A DNA stretch of 64,000 bases from Geopseudomonas aromaticivorans (GTDB taxonomy: Bacteria; Pseudomonadota; Gammaproteobacteria; Pseudomonadales; Pseudomonadaceae): the NCBI RefSeq assembly GCF_019097855.1, contig NZ_JAHRGL010000049.1, positions 99,767 to 163,766 of the forward strand, written 5' to 3'. Under the pieces are notes generated by a model. It worked only from the letters and a program-made list of their open reading frames with translations. It searched no databases and was not told the DNA's origin. Within the stretch, counting starts at the first letter, position 1; every line of letters begins with the position of its first letter. Position numbers and translations under genes: made by a program. This document shows, one piece after another, positions 41,841 through 51,713 of the stretch.

Positions 41841-42209
41841 TCAGTACTGGCCTTGGGAATCCTGCTGAGCCTGACGGTACGGCTTCTCGGCGCTGGTGCA
41901 GCCCAGGCAGCGCACGAACGCCTCGCGTCCCGGCGTGCCGATCAGCGCGTCTGCAGCCTCCTCGACGTTGCCGCCCAGCGCCGAGAACGGCAGGCTGACG
42001 ATGAACACGGCGGCGCCGATGATGGTGCCGGCGATCAGCAGCGGGCGGGCGACCAGCAGGTCGCCGACCATGGCATAGGCCGGCGGGGCCTCCAGGGTGT
42101 AGGTCGGATCGCCGCTGACGTTGTCCTGTTGAGCAGACGCGGACAGCGGAAGGGTGGCCAGGCCGGTGGTCAGGATCAGGCCAAGAGCGGTGGAACGGAA
42201 CAGATTCAT
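41841..42209 (-). CDS. Small exported or membrane protein of unknown function
   Basis: 122 residues starting [21 protein letters not shown] signal peptide probably ends near residue 26 (PLSASAQQ). A hydrophobic stretch follows at about 52-74 ([20 protein letters not shown]), then a soluble tail with [15 protein letters not shown] (two Cys in a CxxC). Some databases name Pseudomonas homologues multidrug transporter, which nothing here supports. It lies between mutM and the transporter on the same strand. Confidence 0.75.
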   Translation of the reverse strand: MNLFRSTALGLILTTGLATLPLSASAQQDNVSGDPTYTLEAPPAYAMVGDLLVARPLLIAGTIIGAAVFIVSLPFSALGGNVEEAADALIGTPGREAFVRCLGCTSAEKPYRQAQQDSQGQY

Positions 42210-42322
42210 GCGCAGGGTCCTTTTGCCGCGTTGCACGTGGGGATAACTATATCAGCGATTCGACGGCCGCCAGCGTGAACGCCGTCAATCGCCGCAGCCA
42301 CACCTGGACTAAAAGTCGCCCG

Positions 42323-43135
42323 TCAGTGCTGACAGCGCGGACAGTACACGCTGGCGCGCTGGCCCAGCTTGACCTCGCGCAGGGTGCCGCCACAGACCTT
42401 GCAGAACTCGCCGCCGCGACCGTAGGCGAACAGTGCCTGCTGGAAGTAGCCGGGCTTGCCGTCGCCGCCGACGAAATCGCGCAGGGTGGTGCCGCCGCAG
42501 TCGATGGCCTGGGCGAGGATGCGCCTGATCTCCTCGGCCAGCTTCACATAGCGCGCCCGCGCGATGGAGCCGGCCTCGCGACGCGGGTCGATGCCGGCGG
42601 CGAACAGCGCCTCGGTGGCGTAGATGTTGCCCACGCCGACCACCACCGCGTTGTCCATGATGAACGGCTTGACCGCCACCCGCTTGCCGCGCGACAGCTG
42701 GTACAGGCGCTCGCCGTCGAAGGCATCGCCCAGCGGCTCGGGCCCCAGCTTGCGCAGCAGCTCGTGCTCGAGCGGGTCCTGGCTCCACAGCAGCGCACCG
42801 AAGCGCCGCGGGTCGGTGTAACGCAGCGCCAGCCCGGAATCCAGCTCGATGTCGACGTGCTCGTGCTTGGCCGCCGGCAGGCCGGCCTCGATCAGGCGCA
42901 GGCTGCCGGACATGCCCAGATGGCTGATCAGGGTGCCGCACTCGGCGCCGATCAGCAGGTACTTGGCGCGCCGCTCGACCCGCAGGATGCGCTGGCCGGA
43001 CAGGCGCACGTCGAGATCCTCGGGGATCGGCCAGCGCAGGCGGCGCTCGCGCACGATCACCCGGGTCACCCGATGGCCTTCGAGATAGGGGGCGATGCCG
43101 CGGCGGGTGGTTTCGACTTCGGGCAGTTCGGGCAT
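42323..43135 (-). CDS. mutM: Formamidopyrimidine-DNA glycosylase (Fpg)
   Basis: Excises 8-oxoguanine and formamidopyrimidines. The start [14 protein letters not shown] gives the catalytic Pro at position 2 once Met is removed, plus Glu3. [18 protein letters not shown] and the C-terminal zinc finger (CKVCGG ... CPRCQ) are present; 270 residues is the family length. An upstream extension to 43195 is rejected because catalysis needs N-terminal Pro. Confidence 0.97.
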   Translation of the reverse strand: MPELPEVETTRRGIAPYLEGHRVTRVIVRERRLRWPIPEDLDVRLSGQRILRVERRAKYLLIGAECGTLISHLGMSGSLRLIEAGLPAAKHEHVDIELDSGLALRYTDPRRFGALLWSQDPLEHELLRKLGPEPLGDAFDGERLYQLSRGKRVAVKPFIMDNAVVVGVGNIYATEALFAAGIDPRREAGSIARARYVKLAEEIRRILAQAIDCGGTTLRDFVGGDGKPGYFQQALFAYGRGGEFCKVCGGTLREVKLGQRASVYCPRCQH

Positions 43136-43238
43136 GACGATAGGCACGGGCACAACAGGGGGCGCCAACATAGCAGGATTGCCGGCGCGCCTCACCTCCG
43201 GGCGCCAGTCGGCAGGCGCCCGGCGCCCCGCCTTCCGC

Positions 43239-43244
43239 TATACT
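43239..43244 (+). promoter_or_regulatory. Likely -10 hexamer (TATACT) of rlmI
   Basis: TATACT 25 bp before the rlmI start, followed by CGGCGCTTTTTGCGAG. No clear -35 was seen. Confidence 0.45.
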
Positions 43245-43268
43245 CGGCGCTTTTTGCGAGAGTGCCCC

Positions 43269-44462
43269 ATGACCCTGCCCAGCCTGCGACTGAAAGCCAA
43301 CGCCGAGCGCCGCCTGCGCGCCGGCCACCTGTGGGTCTACAGCAACGAGGTGGACGTGGCGGCCACTCCGCTCAGCCTGTTCGCCGCCGGCGACCAGGCC
43401 ATCCTCGAGATGAGCAACGGCAAGCCGCTGGGCATCGTCGCGATCAGCCCGCAGAACCTGATCTGCGCCCGGCTGATCTCCCGCGACGTCAAGCACATGC
43501 TCGACAAGTCGCTGCTGGTGCACCGCATCAACGTCGCCCTCAGCCTGCGCGAGCGCCTGTTCGACAAGCCGTTCTATCGCCTGGTCTACGGCGACTCCGA
43601 CCTGCTGCCCGGCCTGGTGGTCGACCGCTTCGGCGACTACCTGGTGGTGCAGATGGCCTCGGCGACCATGGAGCACCACAAGCACCACCTGATCGAGGCG
43701 CTGGTGCAAGTGGTCAAGCCGGCCGGCATCCTGCTCAAGAACGATTCGTCCGCCCGTGATGCCGAGGGTCTGCCGCGCTACGTCGACAGTGCCTACGGCC
43801 AGGTGCCGGAGTGGGTGGCGCTGGAAGAGAACGGCGTCAAGTTCGAGGCCCCGGTGCAGGGCGGCCAGAAGACCGGCTGGTTCTACGACCACCGCATGAA
43901 CCGCGCGCGCCTGGCGCCCTACGTCAAGGGCAAGCGCGTGCTCGACCTGTTCAGCTACATCGGCGGCTGGGGCGTGCAGGCCGCGGCGTTCGGCGCCTCG
44001 GAAGTGATGTGCGTGGACGGCTCGGCGCTGGCGCTGGACGGCGTCGAGCGCAACGCCGCGCTCAACGGCGTCGCCGACAAGCTGGCCTGCGTCGAGGGCG
44101 ACGTGTTCGAGGCGCTCAAGGAGCTGAAGGCCGCCGAGGAACGCTTCGACGTGATCGTCGCCGACCCGCCCGCCTTCATCAAGCGCAAGAAGGACCTGAA
44201 GAACGGCGAGGCCGCCTACCGTCGCCTCAACGAGGCCGCCATGCGCCTGCTCAACAAGGACGGCATCCTGGTCAGCGCCAGCTGCTCGATGCACCTGCCG
44301 GAGGACGACCTGCAGAACATCCTGCTGCAGAGCGCGCGCCACCTCGACCGCCACATCCAGCTGCTCGAGCGCGGCGGCCAGGGCCCGGACCATCCGGTGC
44401 ACCCGGCGATCCACGAGACCCGCTACATCAAGAGCCTGACCTGCCGCATCCTGCCGAACTGA
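43269..44462 (+). CDS. rlmI: RlmI, 23S rRNA (cytosine1962-C5)-methyltransferase
   Basis: 397-residue protein: N-terminal PUA domain (about 1-80, SLRLKANAERRLRAGHLWVY), then an RlmI-type extension and a Rossmann methyltransferase (VLDLFSYIGGWGVQAAAFGA, VIVADPPAFIKRKKD). The catalytic Cys is expected in VSASCSMHLPEDDL. The length matches the E. coli enzyme (about 396). Its ATG is at 43269, and a strong hairpin terminates it. Confidence 0.93.
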   Translation: MTLPSLRLKANAERRLRAGHLWVYSNEVDVAATPLSLFAAGDQAILEMSNGKPLGIVAISPQNLICARLISRDVKHMLDKSLLVHRINVALSLRERLFDKPFYRLVYGDSDLLPGLVVDRFGDYLVVQMASATMEHHKHHLIEALVQVVKPAGILLKNDSSARDAEGLPRYVDSAYGQVPEWVALEENGVKFEAPVQGGQKTGWFYDHRMNRARLAPYVKGKRVLDLFSYIGGWGVQAAAFGASEVMCVDGSALALDGVERNAALNGVADKLACVEGDVFEALKELKAAEERFDVIVADPPAFIKRKKDLKNGEAAYRRLNEAAMRLLNKDGILVSASCSMHLPEDDLQNILLQSARHLDRHIQLLERGGQGPDHPVHPAIHETRYIKSLTCRILPN

Positions 44463-44467
44463 GGCGG

Positions 44468-44509
44468 ATGCCCAGCGCGCCCACGCTCCGGCGTGGGCGC
44501 GCTGGGCAT
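44468..44509. terminator. Strong bidirectional hairpin between rlmI and the DUF4153 gene
   Basis: Perfect 19-bp stem starting ATGCCCAGCGCGCCCACGC, loop TCCG. No T-tract, but stable enough to separate convergent genes. Confidence 0.75.
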
Positions 44510-44514
44510 TGAAG

Positions 44515-46266
44515 TCAGTTCAGGCGGGGTTCGAGACGAACCTCGCCGACCTCCAGCGCCTGATAGCGTGATGCTACCGGCCTGACTGCCCCGCGACGCA
44601 TCCGCTCGACCAGCTCGGCGCCCGACAGGCGCAGCCCCCCGGGCACAGCCATCACGCCGACACCCCGCCAACCACCCGCCTTGTCGTCGCGGGCGAAAAT
44701 CGGCAATGGCAGCGCCGAACCCTGTCCGCTGCGGATCACCAGCACCTCCTGCGCACCATCGCCGTCCAGATCGACGGGCAGCAGGTTGCAGACCGTTCGT
44801 CGACAACCGGACGACTCCAGCCGGGCGAACAAGCCATCGACATCGGCCGGCTCCGTCCCCAGCCATTGCAGCTGGAGTGGGGGAAGCGCCTCCTCCTCAT
44901 GCCGGTTGCGCCGCCACTCCCCGTACTGCCTGCTCTGCTGCAAGCGCTGCAGATCCGCACGCAACGGCGCAGCCTGCTCCGCCGGCAAGGCGCCGGGCTG
45001 CTCGAGCAGTTGCTCGAGGCGCGCCAGATAGCGCCGTCCCGGCTCGCCGAGTTGGAAGCGTAGCAAGCCTGCATCGAACTGCCCGGGCGCCACCTGCCCT
45101 GAAAGCAGACGGCGGAACTGGCTGGCCGCACTCAGCTCCTGCGGACTGAACCAGGGCGTCTGCAGCAGCACCAGCAGCACGGCAAAGGTCAGCGCGATGG
45201 GCGGATTGCTGCGCCGCAAGCCGTCCAGCCAGACCTCTGCGCGCCGCAGCACGGCACCTGCCGCGGCCAGTGCATACAGCAACGCCATGACGACCAGCAG
45301 GCCGACCAGCACGCGCGAGGGCGTCAGGCCGTACTGCTGCACCCGCAGCCACAGCGCATACCCCGCCAGCGCAGCCAGCAAAGGCAGGACCAGCAGGCTG
45401 GCATCGGCCATGAGGCGCAGCGGCCGGGCATAGCCGCAAGCCTGGCGGCCATCCTGGAACACCCCGTTGAGCAGGCACAGATGTGCGAACACCAGCGCCA
45501 GCAGGATCGCCGTGGCGCGCTTGGTTGCCCACAAGGGCTCCAGCCCGGTGAACGGCAGGCACACCACGAACAGCAGGACGATCAGCACGGTCAGCGGTAG
45601 CAAGGCCCGGCAGATCGCCAGCAGGAGGCCGCGCAGTGCCTCGATCACCGAGTCGCGTTGCAGACCGATGCGCACGCCCACCGCGAACACCGACGCACAG
45701 CTGAGCCAGACAAACACGCGGTTGAAGAACAACGCCGCGAAGAGCTTGATGCCCAGCACCGAGAACAACCCTGCCCACAGGGCGATCAGCAGCCAGAACA
45801 AACCGACCAGCAAGGCCGCCAGCAACAGGATCAGGCCGTTGTTCCAGGCGTGGCGGTAGAGCACCGTGTAATCGAAACGCCCACCCGAGCGCGAATCCCA
45901 CGCCTGGATGAACGGCGTGAGGATGTAGAACAACACCAGCTCGCCGAACAACAGCGTGCTTCCCGGCGCGTCGCTCCAGCGCAGCGACTCTTGTCCGCGG
46001 CTCTGCCAGACGAACCAGGCCAGCAGCACCGCCAGCAGCAGCGCACAACCCAACACCAGTCGCCCGCGCCGTGCCTCGCGCCACTGCCCCCCGAGCAGTT
46101 GCACCTGCAGCGTGCCGACCAGCACGAAGGTCAACAACCCGGCCAGCAGCGCTCGTCCGTCCCCTGCGGAGGCCCAGGACTCCGTCACGCTCAACAGCAC
46201 CAGCCCCTGGAAAAACCCCAGCCCCAGATAAAGCCCTAATGGATGACGCTCGCCCCTTTCGGCCAT
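44515..46266 (-). CDS. DUF4153 polytopic membrane protein with soluble tail
   Basis: 583 residues starting MAERGERHPLG. About eleven hydrophobic segments span residues 10-380 (for example LGLGFFQGLVLLSV and LLPLTVLIVLLFVVCLPFTG). A helical stretch with Gln/Leu/Arg follows and then a soluble domain containing LLPVDLDGDGAQEVLVIRSG, a DxDGDG calcium-type or FG-GAP-like motif near residue 505. Function unknown. The start is used because GGGAG lies nine bases upstream; the longer frame to 46419 crosses the ilvD leader. It is divergent from ilvD. Confidence 0.8.
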   Translation of the reverse strand: MAERGERHPLGLYLGLGFFQGLVLLSVTESWASAGDGRALLAGLLTFVLVGTLQVQLLGGQWREARRGRLVLGCALLLAVLLAWFVWQSRGQESLRWSDAPGSTLLFGELVLFYILTPFIQAWDSRSGGRFDYTVLYRHAWNNGLILLLAALLVGLFWLLIALWAGLFSVLGIKLFAALFFNRVFVWLSCASVFAVGVRIGLQRDSVIEALRGLLLAICRALLPLTVLIVLLFVVCLPFTGLEPLWATKRATAILLALVFAHLCLLNGVFQDGRQACGYARPLRLMADASLLVLPLLAALAGYALWLRVQQYGLTPSRVLVGLLVVMALLYALAAAGAVLRRAEVWLDGLRRSNPPIALTFAVLLVLLQTPWFSPQELSAASQFRRLLSGQVAPGQFDAGLLRFQLGEPGRRYLARLEQLLEQPGALPAEQAAPLRADLQRLQQSRQYGEWRRNRHEEEALPPLQLQWLGTEPADVDGLFARLESSGCRRTVCNLLPVDLDGDGAQEVLVIRSGQGSALPLPIFARDDKAGGWRGVGVMAVPGGLRLSGAELVERMRRGAVRPVASRYQALEVGEVRLEPRLN

Positions 46267-46433
46267 GTCGACGATCTCCCTATCAAGTGACACTCGCGTG
46301 CTTGTAGCGCTCCCTGTGGCCCGGGCCGGCTCGACCGGGGCACAGATCCCCCCGGCCAGCCGCCCGATGCAGCCATCCGCCAATCGCGGTATCCTGACAG
46401 CTTCCGTATCTGCCTGCATTCCGGGAACCCGCC

Positions 46434-48272
46434 ATGCCTGACTATCGCTCGAAAACCTCCACCTTCGGCCGCAACATGGCCGGCGCCCGCGCGCTGTGGC
46501 GCGCCACCGGGATGAAGGACGAGGACTTCAAGAAGCCGATCATCGCCGTCGCCAACTCCTTCACCCAGTTCGTGCCCGGCCACGTGCACCTGAAGGATCT
46601 CGGCCAGCTGGTCGCCCGCGAGATCGAGAAGGCCGGCGGCGTGGCCAAGGAATTCGACACCATCGCCGTCGACGACGGCATCGCCATGGGCCACGACGGC
46701 ATGCTCTATTCGCTGCCGAGCCGCGAGATCATCGCCGACTCCGTCGAGTACATGGTCAACGCCCACTGCGCCGACGCCATCGTGTGCATCTCCAACTGCG
46801 ACAAGATCACCCCCGGCATGCTGATGGCCGCCCTGCGCCTGAACATCCCGGTGGTGTTCGTCTCCGGCGGGCCGATGGAAGCCGGCAAGACCAAGCTGGC
46901 CGCCCACGGCCTCGACCTGGTCGACGCCATGGTCGCCGCCGCCGACGACAGCTGCTCGGACGAGACCGTCGCCGAATACGAACGCAGCGCCTGCCCGACC
47001 TGCGGCAGCTGCTCCGGCATGTTCACCGCCAACTCGATGAACTGCCTGACCGAGGCCCTCGGCCTGTCGCTGCCGGGCAACGGCACCACCCTGGCCACCC
47101 ACGCCGACCGCGAGCAGCTGTTCCTGCGCGCCGGCCGCCTGATCGTCGAGCTGTGCCAGCGCTACTACGGCGAGGGCGACGAGTCGGTGCTGCCGCGCAA
47201 CATCGCCAACCGCAAGGCGTTCGAGAACGCGATGACCCTGGACATCGCCATGGGCGGCTCGACCAACACCATCCTGCACCTGCTGGCTTCCGCCCAGGAA
47301 GGCGAGGTCGACTTCGACCTGCGCGCCATCGACGCCCTGTCGCGTCGCGTGCCGCAGCTGTGCAAGGTGGCGCCGAACATCCAGAAGTACCACATGGAAG
47401 ACGTGCACCGCGCCGGCGGCATCTTCTCGATCCTCGGCGAGCTGGCCCGCGGCGGCCTGCTGCACACCGACGTGCCGACCGTGCACAGCAAGACCATGGC
47501 CGACGCCATCGCCCAGTGGGACATCACCCAGACCAGCGACGAGGCCGTGCACACCTTCTTCAAGGCCGGCCCGGCGGGCATCCCCAGCCAGGTGGCGTTC
47601 AGCCAGGGGACCCGCTGGCCGAGCCTGGACACCGACCGCTTCGAGGGCTGCATCCGCAGCGTGGCGAACGCCTACTCCCAGGAAGGCGGCCTGGCCGTGC
47701 TGTACGGCAACATCGCCCTGGACGGCTGCGTGGTGAAGACCGCCGGCGTCGACGAGTCGATCCATGTGTTCGAAGGCACGGCGAAGATCTACGAGAGCCA
47801 GGACGCCGCGGTGAAGGGCATCCTCGCCGACGAGGTCAAGCCGGGCGACATCGTGATCATCCGCTACGAAGGCCCGAAGGGCGGTCCGGGCATGCAGGAA
47901 ATGCTCTATCCGACTTCGTATCTCAAGTCCAAGGGCCTGGGCAAGCAGTGCGCCCTGCTCACCGACGGCCGCTTCTCCGGCGGCACCTCCGGCCTGTCGA
48001 TCGGCCACGCCTCGCCGGAAGCGGCCGCCGGCGGCGCCATCGGCCTGGTCGAGGAAGGCGACAAGATCCTCATCGACATCCCCAACCGCAGCATCAACCT
48101 GCTGGTCGGTGCCGACGAACTGCACGCCCGCCGCCTGCACCAGGACCACAAGGGCTGGAAGCCGGCCGCGCCGCGCGCGCGCAAGGTCAGCACCGCGCTG
48201 AAGGCCTACGCCCTGCTCGCCACCAGCGCCGACAAGGGTGCGGTGCGCAACAAGGCGCTGCTCGACGACTGA
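46434..48272 (+). CDS. ilvD: Dihydroxy-acid dehydratase
   Basis: 612-residue Fe-S dehydratase, a late step of valine, isoleucine and leucine synthesis. Cluster cysteines lie in [13 protein letters not shown] and [20 protein letters not shown]; KDPxG-type substrate residues follow. The length is right for the family. TATCCT at 46390-46395 is a possible -10. It is the third branched-chain gene type in this stretch, with ilvA at 62569. Confidence 0.98.
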   Translation: MPDYRSKTSTFGRNMAGARALWRATGMKDEDFKKPIIAVANSFTQFVPGHVHLKDLGQLVAREIEKAGGVAKEFDTIAVDDGIAMGHDGMLYSLPSREIIADSVEYMVNAHCADAIVCISNCDKITPGMLMAALRLNIPVVFVSGGPMEAGKTKLAAHGLDLVDAMVAAADDSCSDETVAEYERSACPTCGSCSGMFTANSMNCLTEALGLSLPGNGTTLATHADREQLFLRAGRLIVELCQRYYGEGDESVLPRNIANRKAFENAMTLDIAMGGSTNTILHLLASAQEGEVDFDLRAIDALSRRVPQLCKVAPNIQKYHMEDVHRAGGIFSILGELARGGLLHTDVPTVHSKTMADAIAQWDITQTSDEAVHTFFKAGPAGIPSQVAFSQGTRWPSLDTDRFEGCIRSVANAYSQEGGLAVLYGNIALDGCVVKTAGVDESIHVFEGTAKIYESQDAAVKGILADEVKPGDIVIIRYEGPKGGPGMQEMLYPTSYLKSKGLGKQCALLTDGRFSGGTSGLSIGHASPEAAAGGAIGLVEEGDKILIDIPNRSINLLVGADELHARRLHQDHKGWKPAAPRARKVSTALKAYALLATSADKGAVRNKALLDD

Positions 48273-48294
48273 TCGTTTCCGCCGCCGTAACGAC

Positions 48295-48325
48295 AAACGC
48301 CCCGCAATCGCGGGGCGTTTGTTTT
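48295..48325 (+). terminator. Intrinsic terminator of ilvD
   Basis: Stem AAACGCCCCGC / GCGGGGCGTTT (48295-48305, 48310-48320), loop AATC, then GTTTTC. Confidence 0.9.
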
Positions 48326-48326
48326 C

Positions 48327-48456
48327 GTAAGGTGGATGGCCACCCCGTGGATGGCCACCCTGTGGATGGCCACCCTGTGGAAAACGCACGGCGCGATTTT
48401 CCACCGCTCTCTGTGCCGCAAAGGCGGATAAGACCTGCGGTCATTTTCCACCCTGC
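48327..48456. repeat. Intergenic palindromic repeat, GTGGAAAA family, locus C with three tandem 15-bp units
   Basis: Three copies of GTGGATGGCCACCC(C/T) occupy 48332-48376, followed by GTGGAAAAC...TTTTCCACC (48377-48405) and a degenerate second hairpin with AAGACCTGCGGTC ending TTTTCCACCCTGC (48456). This is the largest example in the window. The 281-bp gap between ilvD and the next gene contains nothing else I can identify. Confidence 0.88.
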
Positions 48457-48553
48457 GACCTTCCCGCGCCGTCCGTCCGGCGGGTTCGCCTTTCGCCGAT
48501 TCCGGCCTTCACTAGTGAGCAGGGGGAACCATCCATCACGTGAGGGTATCGAC

Positions 48554-49192
48554 ATGCTCATCCGCACCCTGGCCCTGCTGCTGACGCTGTGCTGCGCGCC
48601 GCTGGCCTGGAGCCAAACCCCGGCAGCGCCCGCTGCCGCCCAGGCCGAAAAGCCGAACGCCGCCCTGACCACCCGCCTGGCCCTGCGCGACCTGTGGGTC
48701 GAGCACATCTTCTGGGTCAGGAACTACGCACTGGCCAACCAGAACGGCAAGGCCGCCCAGGCCGAGACCGCCGCCAAGGAGGTGGTAGCCAACGCCACGG
48801 CGATCGCCAACAGCCTGCAACCGCTGTACGGCCAGCCGGCCGCCGACCAGATGCTCAAGCTGCTGGCCGGCCACTGGGGGGCGATCAAGGACTACAGTGA
48901 CGCTACGGTGGTCAAGAACGCGGCCAAGCAGAAAGCCGCCATGGACACCCTGGTGAGCAACGCCAAGGCCATCGCCGCCTTCCTCGCCAAGGCCAACCCC
49001 TACCTGCCGGAAGACACCCTGGTGACCCTGCTCAGCGCCCACGGCGGACACCACCTCAGCCAGATCGACCAGTTCGCCAAAAAGGACTATGCCGGCGAGG
49101 CGAAGACCTGGCACGCCATGCGCGAGCACATTCTCGGCGTTGCCGATGCACTGGCCGGAGCACTGGTCAAGCAGTTCCCCGACAAGTTCTGA
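48554..49192 (+). CDS. Exported helical protein with conserved-looking histidines, unknown function
   Basis: 212 residues. A signal peptide is predicted at 1-20 (LLLTLCCAPLAWSQ). The mature part is predicted all-helical with Ala/Lys/Glu spacing. Histidine-bearing stretches LRDLWVEHIFWVRNY, LLAGHWGAIKDYSDATVV, LSAHGGHHLSQIDQF and WHAMREHILGVADAL suggest a four-helix-bundle with possible metal binding (inference only). The ATG at 48554 has GGGTATCG upstream, a weak site. It follows the ilvD repeat region and precedes folA convergently. I do not recognise a named family. Confidence 0.75.
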   Translation: MLIRTLALLLTLCCAPLAWSQTPAAPAAAQAEKPNAALTTRLALRDLWVEHIFWVRNYALANQNGKAAQAETAAKEVVANATAIANSLQPLYGQPAADQMLKLLAGHWGAIKDYSDATVVKNAAKQKAAMDTLVSNAKAIAAFLAKANPYLPEDTLVTLLSAHGGHHLSQIDQFAKKDYAGEAKTWHAMREHILGVADALAGALVKQFPDKF

Positions 49193-49241
49193 ACCGCCCG
49201 CGGGGCGCCTCGCGCGCCCCGCGGCGGCCCACTGCGGCGTC

Positions 49242-49757
49242 TCAGCCGCGCGTCCACAGTTCGTAGGCATGCCCCGGCACATCCGCCGCCGGCTCGTGCG
49301 TCTCGCGTTCGGCCAGCCGCCAGTCGGCCTCGGCGAACTCCGGGAAGAAGGCATCGCCGTCCGGCTGCAGATGCACGCGGGTCAGGTACAGGCGCTGCGC
49401 CAGCGGCAAGCCTTGCGCGTACAGCTCGGCGCCGCCGATCAGCATCAGCTCGTCGACGCCCTGCGCGCGCGCCCACTGGTCGGCGCGGGCGATGGCGGCC
49501 GGCAGCGAGGTGAACACCTCGGCGCCCTCCAGCGTGAGGCCGGCCTGGCGGCTGACCACCAGGTTGAGCCGCCCGGGCAGCGGCCGGCCGAGCGAATCCC
49601 AGGTCTTGCGACCCATGATGATCGGCTTGCCGAGGGTCACGGCCTTGAAGTGCTTGAGATCCGCCGGCAGGTGCCAGGGCAGACGATTGTCGATGCCGAT
49701 CACGCGGTTGTCGGCCAGCGCGGCGATCAGGGCGAGGGGGAGCGGTGTCGTGTTCAT
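49242..49757 (-). CDS. folA: Dihydrofolate reductase
   Basis: 171-residue DHFR. Seen: LIAALADNRVIGIDNRLPWHLPADL-type N-terminus (active-site Asp in HLPADLKHF), PIIMGRKTWDSLGRPLPGRL, LMLIGGAELYAQ and VHLQPDGDAFFPEF. Reduces dihydrofolate using NADPH. The start MNTTPLPLAL at 49757 is used. It is convergent with the exported protein and divergent from the NERD helicase. Confidence 0.96.
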   Translation of the reverse strand: MNTTPLPLALIAALADNRVIGIDNRLPWHLPADLKHFKAVTLGKPIIMGRKTWDSLGRPLPGRLNLVVSRQAGLTLEGAEVFTSLPAAIARADQWARAQGVDELMLIGGAELYAQGLPLAQRLYLTRVHLQPDGDAFFPEFAEADWRLAERETHEPAADVPGHAYELWTRG

Positions 49758-49850
49758 GGCGGCGAGGATAGCAGCCGGCGGGCGCCGCTGACGATGGCGC
49801 GGGGCCTTTGCGGTATCCTGCGCAGCATCAGACAGACACATGGAGTTGTG

Positions 49851-51713
49851 ATGGCCACCCTGCTCACCTCGCTCAACGGCTGCCCGGCCACAAGCGGCGA
49901 ACGAAAGGTCGCCAGCTTGTTCGACCGCCTGCTCGACGAGGACTACCTGTGCTGGTTCGACGTGCCGCTCGGCCCGCGCGGCCAGCGTCCGGACTTCACC
50001 CTCCTGCACCCGCTGCGCGGCATTCTGCTGCTGGAGGTCAAGGACTGGAAGCTGTCCACCCTGCACAAGCTCGACCGCAAGCAGGCCACCCTCATGCTAC
50101 CCTCAGGGCCCAAACAGGCCAGCAACCCGCTGGAGCAGGTACGCCAGTACTGCCATGTGCTGGCCGGCCTGCTGCAGCGTGACCCCCAGCTGGTCCACCG
50201 GGACGGTCCCCGCCAGGGCCAGTTGCTGCTGCCCTGGGGCCACGGGGTGATCCTCACCCAGATCAGCCGCGCGCAGTTCGACGCGGCCGGCCTCGGCGAG
50301 GCCATGAATCCCAGCCAGGTGATCTGCAAGGACGAACTCGGCGAGGACCAGGATCCGGAAGCCCTGCAGACCCGCCTGTGGGACATGTTCACCGTCGCCT
50401 TCCCCTGCCACCTCGGCCCCGCCCAGGTCGACCGGGTGCGCTGGCACCTGTTCCCCGAACTGCGCCTGCGCAGCTCGCAGCAGAGCCTGTTCGAGGACGC
50501 CCCCGACCCCGGCCAGCCGCCGGCCGCGGCACCCGACCTGATCCGCATCATGGACCTGCAGCAGGAGCAGCTGGCGCGCAACCTCGGCGAGGGCCACCGG
50601 GTGATCCACGGCGTGGCCGGCTCGGGCAAGACCATGATCCTCGGCTACCGCGCCCTGCATCTGGCCAGGCTGCTGCACACGCCGATCCTGGTGCTGTGCT
50701 TCAACAAGGCACTGGCCGCGCGCCTGGCGCTGCAGATGGACGGCCATGGCGTCGGCGAGAAGGTCCAGGTGCGCCACTTCCACGCCTGGTGCGGCGAGCT
50801 GCTGCGCCGCCACGGCCTCCCCCTGCCGCAGGCTCGAGGGGGCGCCAACGCATACAACGAGCAACTGGTGTCGAGAACCCTCGAGGCCGTCGCCGCCGGG
50901 CAGATCCCGACCGGCCAGTACGGCGCCATCCTGATCGACGAGGGCCACGACTTCGCGCCGGAGTGGTTCCAGCTCGCCACCCAACAGGTCGACCCCGCCA
51001 GCCAGTCGCTGCTGGTGCTCTACGACGACGCCCAGAGCCTGTACCGGCGGCGCAAGTTCAGCTTCTCCAGCGTCGGCATCCAGGCCCGCGGGCGCACCAC
51101 CATCCTGCGCCTGAACTACCGCAACACCGCCGAAATCCTCCAGGTCGCCGCGCGCTTCGCCGGCGACGGGCTGGCCGAGCAGACCGCCGAGGAAGACGGC
51201 ATCCCGCGGGTGCCGCCGCAGAGCGTTGGCCGCCACGGCCCGCAGCCGCTGTGGCGCGAGTGCGCCGACGAGGCCGCCGAACTCGCCGCGGTGGCCGCCT
51301 TCCTGCGCGAGCGCCGCGCCGGCCTGGACAGCTGGGGGCAGTTGGCCGTGCTGGTGCGCACCAACGCCGACTGCGAGAAAGTCCGCGACCACTTGCAGCG
51401 CGTCGGCATTCCCGCCGGCCTGCTGGCGCAGAAGGACGCGCAGGCAGCACTGGTCGAGGACAGTGTGAAGGTGTTGACCCTGCACGCCAGCAAGGGCCTG
51501 GAGTTCGAGGCGGTGGCCATCCCCTTCGTCGGCCGTCTGCCGCACCCCAAGGTCGAGTCCGTCGACGACGAAAGCCGCGTGCTCTACGTCGGCATGACCC
51601 GCTCGCTGGAGCACCTGCTGCTCACCGCCAGCCAGGACTCGGCGTTCAGCCAGCGCCTGCGCACCATCCTGGCGCCTGGGACTCAACCGATCGAGGAGGC
51701 CGTTTGCCCCTGA
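49851..51713 (+). CDS. NERD-domain UvrD/Rep-type helicase
   Basis: 620 residues. An N-terminal NERD domain shows the restriction-type core: GERKVASLFDRLL, RPDF (D48) and LLLEVKDWKLST (E62, K64). From about 230 a superfamily-1 helicase follows: Walker A GVAGSGKT at 254-261, DEGHDF at 363-368 (Walker B), LRLNYRNTAEIL and LTLHASKGLEFEAV, then RVLYVGMTRS. The helicase motifs look complete. Role unknown; NERD-UvrD proteins occur singly in many bacteria. Its stop overlaps the following TTG start by 10 bases. Confidence 0.88.
   Translation: MATLLTSLNGCPATSGERKVASLFDRLLDEDYLCWFDVPLGPRGQRPDFTLLHPLRGILLLEVKDWKLSTLHKLDRKQATLMLPSGPKQASNPLEQVRQYCHVLAGLLQRDPQLVHRDGPRQGQLLLPWGHGVILTQISRAQFDAAGLGEAMNPSQVICKDELGEDQDPEALQTRLWDMFTVAFPCHLGPAQVDRVRWHLFPELRLRSSQQSLFEDAPDPGQPPAAAPDLIRIMDLQQEQLARNLGEGHRVIHGVAGSGKTMILGYRALHLARLLHTPILVLCFNKALAARLALQMDGHGVGEKVQVRHFHAWCGELLRRHGLPLPQARGGANAYNEQLVSRTLEAVAAGQIPTGQYGAILIDEGHDFAPEWFQLATQQVDPASQSLLVLYDDAQSLYRRRKFSFSSVGIQARGRTTILRLNYRNTAEILQVAARFAGDGLAEQTAEEDGIPRVPPQSVGRHGPQPLWRECADEAAELAAVAAFLRERRAGLDSWGQLAVLVRTNADCEKVRDHLQRVGIPAGLLAQKDAQAALVEDSVKVLTLHASKGLEFEAVAIPFVGRLPHPKVESVDDESRVLYVGMTRSLEHLLLTASQDSAFSQRLRTILAPGTQPIEEAVCP

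Noticed and set aside
49851-51713. NERD-helicase as part of a known defence island
   Set aside because: The surrounding genes are ordinary metabolic genes, and no restriction, toxin or other defence gene is adjacent; kept only as a candidate module.
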